Shown in pieces: positions 23,578 to 30,973 of a stretch of DNA of 33,379 nt (the stretch's first letter is position 1; each line of letters starts with the position of its first letter). The stretch is from Myxococcales bacterium. Lineage in GTDB: Bacteria; Myxococcota_A; Polyangia; Haliangiales; Haliangiaceae. Position numbers and translations under genes: made by a program. The notes under the pieces were generated by a model, which was not told the origin of the DNA, did not search any database, and worked only from the letters and a program-made list of their open reading frames with translations. The stretch lies in contig JAQBQF010000055.1 in assembly GCA_028287115.1 (NCBI GenBank), forward strand, positions 1 through 33,379. The letters are read 5' to 3'.

Positions 23578-24299
23578 CGCGGTCTGCGTTCGAGCCAGTC
23601 GAGGATCACGTCACCTTTGTTGTGATCGAGGGCCGCATCCTCGTGTCTGTGATCGGCGCCTTCGACGAGATCCCAGATGACCTCTTCACCGCAACCCTCG
23701 AGATAGGCGCGCAGTTGCTTCGCAGCGCCGTGGGCCGGATTCTGATCGCCGACGAGGAAATACGCCGGCAGCGGCCGCGTAGGACAGTCGTCCTTGATCG
23801 GCGCTTGTCCGCCGCCGTGGATCACGACTGCTGCGAACGTCGAGTCCCAATGCTGCGCGTACATGCCGATGTACGACCCGCCACCCGACCAGCCGATCAG
23901 AAACACGCGCGACCTGTCGATCGGTGCCTCGCCGAGCACGGTCTCCACCTGGCGCGTGACCCAGCCCGGATCGCCGCTCCATTGCCACCAACTATCTTTG
24001 CAGCCCTCGCTCACCGGGCACTGCAGCGACAGCAGCGCCCACCCTCGTGCTTTGGTGACTTCGCGCCAGCGATCCGCGGCGATGCTCGCGGTCTCGCGAT
24101 CGCCATGCATCACGACGAGCAGCGGGATCTCGCGATCCGACGCAGGTATGTCGAGCGTGCAGCCGTCACATGGCGGTGCAAGTGGCGCGGCCTCGGTCGC
24201 TTCATGGTCGACGGGTTCGGCGTGCGCGACACCGCGCCGTGGGTCGTCTTTGCAGCCGCCGGCGAGCGCCACGGCGACAGCAACAACACGAGGATACAT
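23574..24299 (-). CDS. Alpha/beta-hydrolase (esterase) lipoprotein
   Basis: A 241-residue lipoprotein (ALAGGC, Cys16) with an alpha/beta-hydrolase core: LVVMHGD (oxyanion strand), nucleophile elbow GWSGGGS with Ser138, an acid candidate Asp185 in VGDQNP and His217 in GADHRHE. It resembles PHB-depolymerase/feruloyl-esterase-like and phospholipase/carboxylesterase-type secreted enzymes. Cys residues at 44, 47, 94, 100, 172 and 203 could form disulfides outside the cytoplasm. Substrate unknown. It is transcribed divergently from the small lipoprotein gene at 24418. Confidence 0.78.
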   Translation of the reverse strand: MYPRVVAVAVALAGGCKDDPRRGVAHAEPVDHEATEAAPLAPPCDGCTLDIPASDREIPLLVVMHGDRETASIAADRWREVTKARGWALLSLQCPVSEGCKDSWWQWSGDPGWVTRQVETVLGEAPIDRSRVFLIGWSGGGSYIGMYAQHWDSTFAAVVIHGGGQAPIKDDCPTRPLPAYFLVGDQNPAHGAAKQLRAYLEGCGEEVIWDLVEGADHRHEDAALDHNKGDVILDWLERRPR

Positions 24300-24417
24300 A
24301 CCGCCCGATCAGAGCAAGCACCATGCCCAGATCGTGTGCGCCTGCGCCACGCTTCAGGGCGCTGCGGATTTTGAGCGGCTCGAACGAGCTGTCTCATCGC
24401 GAGTGTACGATGCTGCC

Positions 24418-24945
24418 ATGCGCGCATGGATGGCGTTGCTCGGGCTCGCGATGGCCTGCCGGACCTCGACGGCCGTCTCGGTACGTGGCGGCGAGATCCA
24501 TCGCCACCTCGTCGAGCTACGTCGAGATCAGCACGCCCTGGTCGAGGTGCTGACCACCAAGGACGAAGCGAGAGAATCCGGCACCACGCACAGCGAGACC
24601 ATCGCGATGAGCCAACGGGTGACGCTCTCGGGCAAGCCTCAGCTCGTTCTGGAAGCGACGATCGGCTGCCCGGCCTATCCGCCGTTTCGTGGAGCGGAGA
24701 TCACTCGACCGTGTCCTCTGGTCGATCACCGCGATGACTACTACATGTTGCGGAGCTCGACGGGGTTCGACGCACACAAGACCGCGGTTGGGATCGCCGC
24801 AATCGTCGGGCTCGCGGGCACGGCGGGTCTCACGTATTGCGCGTTCGAGTGCAGCTCGTTCCAGAGCCATCTATCCATCGCCGCGCTCGGCGCGGAGCTC
24901 GTGGCCCTGACGATCTGGGCGATGGCATCGGGCGGCCTCGACTAG
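24418..24945 (+). CDS. Small membrane-linked lipoprotein of unknown function
   Basis: A 175-residue protein. The start MRAWMALLGLAMAC (Cys14) is a short lipoprotein signal. The body contains a charged helix (HRHLVELRRDQHALVEVL), a Cys-containing region and two hydrophobic segments near the C-terminus (around 125-145 and 155-172). The layout, lipid anchor plus two C-terminal membrane spans, is seen in several uncharacterised myxobacterial proteins. I recognise no domain. The stop is only 5 bases from that of the converging RIO kinase gene. Confidence 0.6.
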   Translation: MRAWMALLGLAMACRTSTAVSVRGGEIHRHLVELRRDQHALVEVLTTKDEARESGTTHSETIAMSQRVTLSGKPQLVLEATIGCPAYPPFRGAEITRPCPLVDHRDDYYMLRSSTGFDAHKTAVGIAAIVGLAGTAGLTYCAFECSSFQSHLSIAALGAELVALTIWAMASGGLD

Positions 24946-24950
24946 ATCGA

Positions 24951-26543
24951 TCACCATCGCCGCTTCGGACGCCGCCGACCGCCGCGAGATGGTGCAGGCG
25001 CGGTCGACTGCGGGCGAGGCCATTGTTCGCGCGGCGGTGCCCAATCACGCGGAGGGGACGGCCCGCGATCCGCGGCGCCTGGGTCGGGACGTTGATCGCC
25101 GTGGCCGAAGCTCGGTCGACCATCGCGTTGCGGCGGCCGAGGATCCGGCCGGCGTTGATCGCCTTGCGGACCCCGCTGCTCGAACCGCGGCGACCCGCCG
25201 TTGCGCGGCGGCGGCGATCGCGAATCGCGCTGATCGCGTGGTTGCGGTGACCGCGAGCCTTGTACCCGCTGATCGGGCGGTTGCGGTGGCCGCGAGTCTT
25301 GCCCGCGCTGATCGCGTGGTTGCGGCGGCCGCGAGTCTTGCCCGCGCTGATCGCGTGATTGCGGTGAGTCTTGCGCGCGCTGCGGCGGCCGTTGATCGCG
25401 CGCTTGCGGCGAGTCTTGCCCGCCTTGATCGCGTGGTTGCGGTGAGTCTTGCGCGCGCTGCGGCGGCCGTTGATCGCGTGGTTGCGGCGGCCGCGAGTCT
25501 TGCCCGCGTTGATCGCGTGGTTGCGGTGGCCGCGAGTCTTGCCCGCGTTGATCGCGTGGTTGCGGTGGCCGCGAATCTTGCCCGCGTTGATCGCGTGGTT
25601 GCGGTGGCCGCGAGTCTTGCCCGCGTTGATCGCGTGGTTGCGGTGGCCGCGAACCTTGCGGACGTTGGGGCGACCGCCGATCGCCCTCTGGCGGCCGTGG
25701 ATCGAAGCGCTGCGGTGGCCGTTGCTGATCGGGGCGTGGCTGCGAACGATTGTTCGGGGCTCGGCCGCCGCGCGAATCGGGGCGCCGCTCGGGCCGATCC
25801 GGCGGTGGCGGCGGCGGCACGAACTGCGGCGTCAGATCGCGGCTGACGTAGGCGCGCCAGATCGCGCGTCCATCGTGGCGGTGCGCCGCGAGCTCGGGGT
25901 CGAAGCCCGAGACGAACCGCACGACGTTGTCGAAGTCCCGCAAGAAGAAGTACTCGGCGCGCGAGCTGTGCGCCGCCGACACGACTTGCGGAAAGTCGAT
26001 GATCGTCGGGCCGTCGGCCGCAGCCAGGATGTTGTACGGCGACAAATCGCCGTGGATCAGATCGCAGCACAGCATCGCGATGATCTGGGCGACCAGGTCC
26101 GCGAAGATTCCGACCGCAGCCTCTTTGTCGATCGCGACGTCGATCAAGCGGGGCGCCGGCCTGCCCTCGCCATCCTTGACGAGCTCCATCAGCAGGACGC
26201 CTTCGTAGAACAGCACCGGCTGCGGGACGCGAACCCCGCTGTCGACCAGCTTGTACAGCGCGTCGGCTTCGGCGGACTTCCATTCTTGCTCGGCGGCCTC
26301 GCGCCCGAACTTGCCGCCGGTGTCCATCGCACGTTGGGTGCGGCTGTTGCGAACGCGACGACCTTCCTTGTAGTCGGCGTTGTTCTTGAAGCTGCGTGTC
26401 GCGCGATCTTTGTAGACCTTCGCGGCGAGCACGTCGTCGCCACGCCGCACGAGCGAGATGTTCGCCTCTTTGCCGCTCTTCAGCCGGCCGAGCACTTCGT
26501 CGATCACACCATCGGCAAGCAAGACATCTAGGTGATCGGTCAT
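24951..26543 (-). CDS. RIO-family kinase with long Arg/Pro/Gln repeat tail
   Basis: The N-terminal ~240 residues are a RIO1-type atypical protein kinase: the nucleotide loop SGKEANIS (23-30), Lys42 in AAKVYK, catalytic HGDLSPYN (164-171) and the metal-binding IIDF with Asp183. RIO kinases/ATPases work in ribosome maturation in archaea and eukaryotes; bacterial roles are poorly known. Residues ~243-530 are disordered and strongly basic, rich in Pro, Arg, Gln and Asp, with a 13-residue repeat close to DQRGQDSRPPQPR and an ending RRRPKRRW. The tail is more than half of the protein and is much longer than in ordinary bacterial RIO proteins; it suggests RNA binding. Start ATG 26541-26543 has no strong ribosome site. 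Confidence 0.88.
   Translation of the reverse strand: MTDHLDVLLADGVIDEVLGRLKSGKEANISLVRRGDDVLAAKVYKDRATRSFKNNADYKEGRRVRNSRTQRAMDTGGKFGREAAEQEWKSAEADALYKLVDSGVRVPQPVLFYEGVLLMELVKDGEGRPAPRLIDVAIDKEAAVGIFADLVAQIIAMLCCDLIHGDLSPYNILAAADGPTIIDFPQVVSAAHSSRAEYFFLRDFDNVVRFVSGFDPELAAHRHDGRAIWRAYVSRDLTPQFVPPPPPPDRPERRPDSRGGRAPNNRSQPRPDQQRPPQRFDPRPPEGDRRSPQRPQGSRPPQPRDQRGQDSRPPQPRDQRGQDSRPPQPRDQRGQDSRPPQPRDQRGQDSRPPQPRDQRPPQRAQDSPQPRDQGGQDSPQARDQRPPQRAQDSPQSRDQRGQDSRPPQPRDQRGQDSRPPQPPDQRVQGSRSPQPRDQRDSRSPPPRNGGSPRFEQRGPQGDQRRPDPRPPQRDGRPSFGHGDQRPDPGAADRGPSPPRDWAPPREQWPRPQSTAPAPSRGGRRRPKRRW
25231..25665. repeat. 39-bp tandem repeat array in the RIO kinase tail
   Basis: The plus-strand unit begins TGATCGCGTGGTTGCGG. 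Copies start at 25231, 25270, 25309, 25348, 25393, 25426, 25471, 25510, 25549, 25588 and 25627. Spacing is exactly 39 in two blocks (first four and last five). The middle copies are spaced 45, 33 and 45, and a 78-base segment (25348-25425 vs 25426-25503) is itself repeated. Units differ by only a few bases, which points to recent expansion by slippage or unequal recombination. It codes 13-residue units in the minus frame. Confidence 0.9.
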
Positions 26544-26875
26544 CGGCCCGGGCGCTGGCTGCGCGGGCTCCTTGTTAGCACTTCAAGACTCCCGGATGCC
26601 GCAAAACCTGCGGATCCGCACGATTGATCGCCCTACGAGGCGATCTTGCAACCGCGGCACCCAGGACCGCCGGCGAGATCGCGGGCGCGCTGGCAACCCA
26701 CGTGAGGGCGGTGGAGTCGTATCGGGTGCCGCTGGTCCAACACTTCGCTGTGACCGAAATTCTTTGACTCCGACCGACGATACGGATCGGCGACATCGGC
26801 ATCTGCCTAGGTATCTTTACCGGCCAAAGTCATCCTTTCCCTGATGGGCCGAGGGCGGCGTCCCGGCTACCTGTT
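26544..26875. promoter_or_regulatory. Divergent intergenic region between RIO kinase and two-component genes
   Basis: This 332-base gap must hold the RIO kinase promoter (minus) and the sensor/regulator promoter (plus). Short open frames on both strands are low-complexity. A CCGCA/TGCGG stem with a 5-base loop lies near 26598-26612. The end nearest the sensor gene (26755-26850) is more A/T-rich than average, fitting a promoter, but I cannot place -10/-35 with confidence. Confidence 0.45.
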
Positions 26876-27922
26876 ATGCGGGCATGGAGACGGCGAACGA
26901 CGTTGTCACACATTCGCGATGATCTGAGGGTCCTCTTCATCGAGGATTCCGAGACCGTTGTCCACTCGATCCTTCGCGAGCTGAGGAAGCACGGCTATGC
27001 CCCGAGTTGGGAGCGCGTCGCGACCCTCTCGACCTTGCGTGAAGCGCTGCAGCGCCGGGATTGGCAGCTCGTGATCTCCGACTCGAACGTCCCGAATCTG
27101 CAGGCCGTCGACGCCCTCGCGACCACGAAGGAGCTGGCACCCGACGTGCCGTTCATCGTCGTGTCCGAGCCGATCGAGCCCGAGGACAGTGGCATCGGCA
27201 AGGACACGCTCGGGCAGCTTGGAGCCGCCATCGCGCACGCATTGCGCCCGGCGGCGAGCGACTCGCCATCCCACCGATTCGATGACTTACCGGGCGCGAC
27301 CCAAGAGCTCGATCGCCGGCGATCGGTAAGCGAGGTCGACGATGCCTCCGCGCGGCTGCTCGCAACGTTGCGACACAGCCTCGATACGGCGCAGCGATCC
27401 GAGGGCACCGCGCGCGACAAGAGCCTCGCCGACAGCATCGGGATCATCGATCGCGCTCTTCAACGTCGCGAGCTCGCGATCGATCTGCCGCAGGAGCAGC
27501 TCGAACAGATGGGCCTCTCGGCCGCGCTTCGCTGGCTCGCCGAGCGATACGGCAAGACCGCCGATCTCGCGATCGATCTCGATCTCGACGCCATGCCACC
27601 GCTGTCAACTCCAACGACGACCGCGTGCTTCCGGATCGTTCAGGAAGCCCTGACCAATATCGTGCGTCATGCCGAAGCACGCGAGGCGACGGTGCAACTA
27701 CACACGTCGGACCTCGCGATCCAGCTCGTGGTCCGCGACCGCGGCAACGGCTTCGACACTGCCAACGCCTGGCACGCCGCCGAGGCCGGCACGACCCTCG
27801 GGCTTTCTATGATGCGCGAGCGCGTGACGCGCGGCGGCGGCCAGCTCCAGATCGAATCCAAACCAGGTCACGGAACAACCGTGACAGCATGGTTTCCGAT
27901 GACTCGCGAAGCGCCGACATGA
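26876..27922 (+). CDS. Receiver-linked histidine-kinase-like sensor, degenerate
   Basis: A 348-residue cytoplasmic protein. Residues ~16-125 are receiver-like: IED at 22-24 and Asp69 in VISDSNVP are kept, but the usual Thr/Ser and FKP Lys are not evident. Residues ~155-235 align with the dimerisation region of NarL-group kinases (EQMGLSAALRWLAERYGK), but the normal R-x-x-HD box is replaced by RLLATLRHSLD, where His167 is the only candidate. The ATPase domain is intact: N box FRIVQEALTNIVRHAEA (Asn261), G1 RDRGNGFD and G2 TTLGLSMMRERV. It may be a phosphatase or regulator rather than a standard kinase. Its stop overlaps the next start in ATGA, so it is coupled to the response regulator. Confidence 0.8.
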   Translation: MRAWRRRTTLSHIRDDLRVLFIEDSETVVHSILRELRKHGYAPSWERVATLSTLREALQRRDWQLVISDSNVPNLQAVDALATTKELAPDVPFIVVSEPIEPEDSGIGKDTLGQLGAAIAHALRPAASDSPSHRFDDLPGATQELDRRRSVSEVDDASARLLATLRHSLDTAQRSEGTARDKSLADSIGIIDRALQRRELAIDLPQEQLEQMGLSAALRWLAERYGKTADLAIDLDLDAMPPLSTPTTTACFRIVQEALTNIVRHAEAREATVQLHTSDLAIQLVVRDRGNGFDTANAWHAAEAGTTLGLSMMRERVTRGGGQLQIESKPGHGTTVTAWFPMTREAPT

Positions 27923-28563
27923 AGCGACGGCGGATCATCCTCGTCGAGGATCACGTGCTCATTCGAGCCGGTCTGCGCGTCCTGCTCGAGCGCGTACCGA
28001 ACCTCGAGGTCGTCGGCGAAGCGGACAACGGCAGTGACGCCCTGAAGCTCGTCGCTCAGCTCCACCCAGATGTCATGCTCATGGACATCTCGATGCCGAT
28101 CATGAACGGCATCGAGACCACGCGGCGCGTGCTGAAGCAACACCCGAAGACACGCGTCCTGATCCTCTCGGTCCACAGCGACGGCGACTTCGTGCGACAG
28201 GCGTTGCTCGCCGGCGCATCGGGATATGTCGTGAAGACCGCCGACGAACGCGAGCTCGAGCTCGCGATCACGACCGTGCTCCGCGGCGAGGTGTGGATCA
28301 GTCCCGCGGTCGCGAAGACCATCGTCGATGACGTGCTGCGAGGCGAGACGGCCGCGGCCCACGAGGAGCTCACACCTCGCCAGCGCGAAGTCCTCCAGCT
28401 AGTGGCAGAGGGGCACTCGACCAAACAGATCGCACGCCGGCTACACGTCAGCGTCAAGACCGTCGAGACGCACCGCGCGCAGATCATGCAGCGCCTGAAC
28501 GTCCGCAACGTCGCAGGCCTCGTTCGCTACGCGATTCGCGCGAGGATCATCTCGACGGACTAA
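27919..28563 (+). CDS. NarL/FixJ-type response regulator
   Basis: A 214-residue DNA-binding response regulator. The receiver has VEDH at residues 9-12, phospho-acceptor Asp56 in LMDISMP, Ser84 region in LILSVHS and Lys106 in YVVKT. A LuxR-type helix-turn-helix covers ~150-205 (LTPRQREVLQLVAEGHSTKQIARRL, then SVKTVETHRAQIMQRLNV). It binds target promoters on phosphorylation by the partner sensor, or by another kinase if the adjacent one is inactive. ATG 27919 overlaps the sensor TGA. The frame is open upstream in this frame, but no start there makes sense. Its stop overlaps that of the converging small gene. Confidence 0.95.
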   Translation: MKRRRIILVEDHVLIRAGLRVLLERVPNLEVVGEADNGSDALKLVAQLHPDVMLMDISMPIMNGIETTRRVLKQHPKTRVLILSVHSDGDFVRQALLAGASGYVVKTADERELELAITTVLRGEVWISPAVAKTIVDDVLRGETAAAHEELTPRQREVLQLVAEGHSTKQIARRLHVSVKTVETHRAQIMQRLNVRNVAGLVRYAIRARIISTD

Positions 28564-28967
28564 CGCGCCTTGCGCTCTTCGAGCTTGACGTCGAACTTGC
28601 AAGCCGCCTTGAGCTTCAGCCGGTGGCGCAGCTGACTCGCGGTCTGCACGACACACGTCGGGACGACGCCTCCGCTCGGGTCGCCGCTCGGCGAGGCCAG
28701 CTCGATCCGGCCATCCGGCTCGAGGATCGCCGAGAAGTGCGCGGCACCGCCGGGGATCGTCGTGCACGGACCGACCAGCTCGTCGATCTCCTTGGCCGCC
28801 TGCTTCGAGCTCATCTTCGGGGAATCGGGACACTCGTTGACGACGACGGACGAGGTCACCATCGTCCTCGGTCGCCCGGTCGACGCTTCGACCGGAGGCG
28901 GCTTCGCCGGCTGCTGGGCGTGCGCGCAAGCGATCGCAACGCACGCAACGATGGCCAGGGCCCGCAT
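28560..28967 (-). CDS. Small secreted Cys-containing protein
   Basis: A 135-residue protein with a signal peptide (MRALAIVACVAIAC, possible lipid Cys14, then AHAQQPAKPPP). The mature part has four further Cys residues (in NECPDS, GPCTTI, PTCVVQ and AACKFD), even-numbered and so likely two disulfides outside the cytoplasm. The PTCVVQ/ACKFDVKLEE end resembles the C-terminal segment of myxobacterial AgmX/PglI-like or TonB-like energy-coupling proteins only loosely. Function unknown. Its stop overlaps the response regulator stop by 4 bases (CTAA). Confidence 0.6.
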   Translation of the reverse strand: MRALAIVACVAIACAHAQQPAKPPPVEASTGRPRTMVTSSVVVNECPDSPKMSSKQAAKEIDELVGPCTTIPGGAAHFSAILEPDGRIELASPSGDPSGGVVPTCVVQTASQLRHRLKLKAACKFDVKLEERKAR

Positions 28968-28991
28968 GCCTCGTTCTACCGCATGGCGCGA

Positions 28992-30911
28992 TCACTCGCC
29001 TGTTTCTAGCGCTCGACGGATCAGGTCCGGTGGCACGGTCACTTTCGGGACCTTGGCGCGGGCCTTGCCGAACCACGACCGCGGATCGGCATCGAGGCCG
29101 AGCCCGTGCATGTAGTTATAGAGTGCCTTGCGCAGGCCCGGCGCGTAGAGATCGTGGTCGCAGCCGGTCGGATCGTCGAAGGCGATGTCATTCTTTGCAA
29201 ACGTCACCGTCGGAGCGCCACGCAGGCGGATCCCGAACAGCTCGGGCGCGCGGCCGATCGGGCTGTGCGCCGTTGCCGTGAACCGGTGCCAGAACGCCGA
29301 TTGCACGCAGCCCTCCGCGAACAACTGGCGCACGCGCTCGAGCGCATCGATCGTGTCCTGCGCGGTCTCGGTCGGAAACCCGTACATTAAGTATGCGTGA
29401 ACCATCACGCCCGCGGCGGTGAACGCGCGCGTCACCCGCGCCACTTGCTCGACCGTGACGCCCTTCTTCATCAGCTCGAGCAACCGATCGGATGCGACCT
29501 CGAGCCCGCCGCTGATCGCGACACAGCCGGACGCCGCGAGGAGTTGCGTCAGCTCCGGCGTGAACGCCTTCTCGAACCGGACATTGCCCCACCACGTGAT
29601 CATCACCTTGCGCTCGATCAAGCGCTCCGCGAGCGCGCGCAGCGCCGCCGGTGGTGCGGCCTCGTCGACGAAGTGAAATCCGGTCTGTCCCGTCTCGGCG
29701 ATCATCGCCTCGATCCGGTCGACGAGCAGATCCGCGGGCGCGCGATCGTAGCGCGCGATGTAATCGAGGGTGACGTCGCAGAACGTGCACTGCTTCCAGT
29801 AGCAGCCGTGCGCGATCGTCAGCTTGTTCCACCGCCCGTCGGACCACAGCCGATGCATCGGGTTGAGCATCTCGAACAGCGACAGATAGCGGTCGAGCGG
29901 GAGGCCCGCGTAGGTCGGCGTGCCCGTGTCGCGCAGCGGAATGTCGTGGAGCGCGTCGCTCGTGACGAGCTTGACCTTGCCCGCCTGCCGAACGAACGTG
30001 CGGAGCAGCGGTCGGCTCGGATCGCGGAGATGCTCGACGAGCGCGAGCATCGGCGCCTCGCCGTCGTCGAGCGTGAGGAAGTCGACGTAGTCGAACACGC
30101 GCGGATCGGAGAGCTCGCGCAGCTCGGTGTTGACGTAACCCCCGCCGAGGATCACGCGCGTCGCCGGCGCGATCGCCTTGATCGCTCGCGCGATCCGGAA
30201 CGCACCGTAGATATTTCCCGGAAACGGCGCGGTCAGGCCGACCACATCGGGGCGATGCCGCGCATAGAGCTCCGCGGTGAGCTCGTCGAGCATCACGTCG
30301 ACGAGCGTCGGCTCGCCTTCGAGCGCGTCGCGCAGCGGATCGAACGTCGGCGCACTCGCGGCGAGCCGCTCACCGTAGCGCGACAGCTCGAAGTCGGGCT
30401 CGATCCCATCGCGAATCACGTCGGCGAGGTCGTCGATGTAGAGGCTCGCCAGGTGCTTCGCGCGATCGGCGCTGCCGAGGCCCCCGAACGCCCACGCGAG
30501 CGGGTCGTCCTCGTCGGAGCCGGGTCCCTGCTCGGTCGCCGCGAACCGCGGACCTTCGGGCAGCAGCTGGCGGCCGATGATCCGCAGCGCGAACCCCGGA
30601 TCGCGACCCTGGAGAAACCGCACGACCGCGTCGACGGTCGACGCGTAGCGCTCGCCATGCTCGAGGAAATTCGCGATCGAATGCGGCATGTCCTCGTCCG
30701 TCGCACCGGCGCGCTCGCGAAGCTCCGCTAGGACGCGGTCGATCCCCGCGCGGCTGAACACCCGGAGGAACAGCTCGAGCGCGGCGTCGGCCTGCGCGAC
30801 CTCGATGCCGAGCCGGGCCTCGTGGAGCCGCAGGAATCCCGTCAAGTACGCCGTCGCGGGGTACGGCGTGTTGAGCTGCGTCATCGGTGGCGTGACGAGG
30901 AGGAGCTTCAC
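28992..30911 (-). CDS. B12-binding-type radical SAM protein
   Basis: A 639-residue protein. The N-terminus (LLLVTPPMTQLNTPYPATAYLTGFLR) and the later RVILGGGYVNTEL and VDFLTLDDGEAP are typical of the cobalamin-binding-like Rossmann region that precedes radical SAM domains. The cluster motif is CYWKQCTFC (C-x4-C-x2-C) in a stretch HGCYWKQCTFCDV. SAM-binding elements include HFVDEAAPP, ISGGLEVASDRLL and YLMYGFPTET. The long insert between the two domains (~45-220) is unusual. The reaction is unknown. I prefer GTG 30909-30911, which gives MKLLLVTPP with an AGG six bases upstream, over GTG 30935. Confidence 0.85.
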   Translation of the reverse strand: MKLLLVTPPMTQLNTPYPATAYLTGFLRLHEARLGIEVAQADAALELFLRVFSRAGIDRVLAELRERAGATDEDMPHSIANFLEHGERYASTVDAVVRFLQGRDPGFALRIIGRQLLPEGPRFAATEQGPGSDEDDPLAWAFGGLGSADRAKHLASLYIDDLADVIRDGIEPDFELSRYGERLAASAPTFDPLRDALEGEPTLVDVMLDELTAELYARHRPDVVGLTAPFPGNIYGAFRIARAIKAIAPATRVILGGGYVNTELRELSDPRVFDYVDFLTLDDGEAPMLALVEHLRDPSRPLLRTFVRQAGKVKLVTSDALHDIPLRDTGTPTYAGLPLDRYLSLFEMLNPMHRLWSDGRWNKLTIAHGCYWKQCTFCDVTLDYIARYDRAPADLLVDRIEAMIAETGQTGFHFVDEAAPPAALRALAERLIERKVMITWWGNVRFEKAFTPELTQLLAASGCVAISGGLEVASDRLLELMKKGVTVEQVARVTRAFTAAGVMVHAYLMYGFPTETAQDTIDALERVRQLFAEGCVQSAFWHRFTATAHSPIGRAPELFGIRLRGAPTVTFAKNDIAFDDPTGCDHDLYAPGLRKALYNYMHGLGLDADPRSWFGKARAKVPKVTVPPDLIRRALETGE

Positions 30912-30973
30912 GGGAACCTGGCCAAGGTAGCGCACCCTGCGCCGGTTCGCGCGATGGGGTAGATTTCGCTCGC

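Noticed and set aside
25231..25665. Possible CRISPR array
   Set aside because: The repeats are directly adjacent with no unique spacers, they keep the reading frame, and no cas gene is near.
25045..26283. A second long minus-strand frame over the RIO kinase tail
   Set aside because: It is a shifted frame of the same repeat (39 is a multiple of 3, so no stops arise) and encodes low-complexity Arg/Ala/Thr only.
25449..26531. Long open plus-strand frames opposite the RIO kinase (also 24989-25846), with an Ala/Val/Leu-rich repeat
   Set aside because: They are mirror frames of the 39-bp repeat and of high third-position GC on the minus strand; the minus frame has all RIO kinase motifs and these have none.
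29397..30731. A 444-codon plus-strand frame opposite the radical SAM gene
   Set aside because: It is a mirror of strong GC3 bias in the radical SAM gene; translation is dominated by Arg, Glu and Asp and has no motif.
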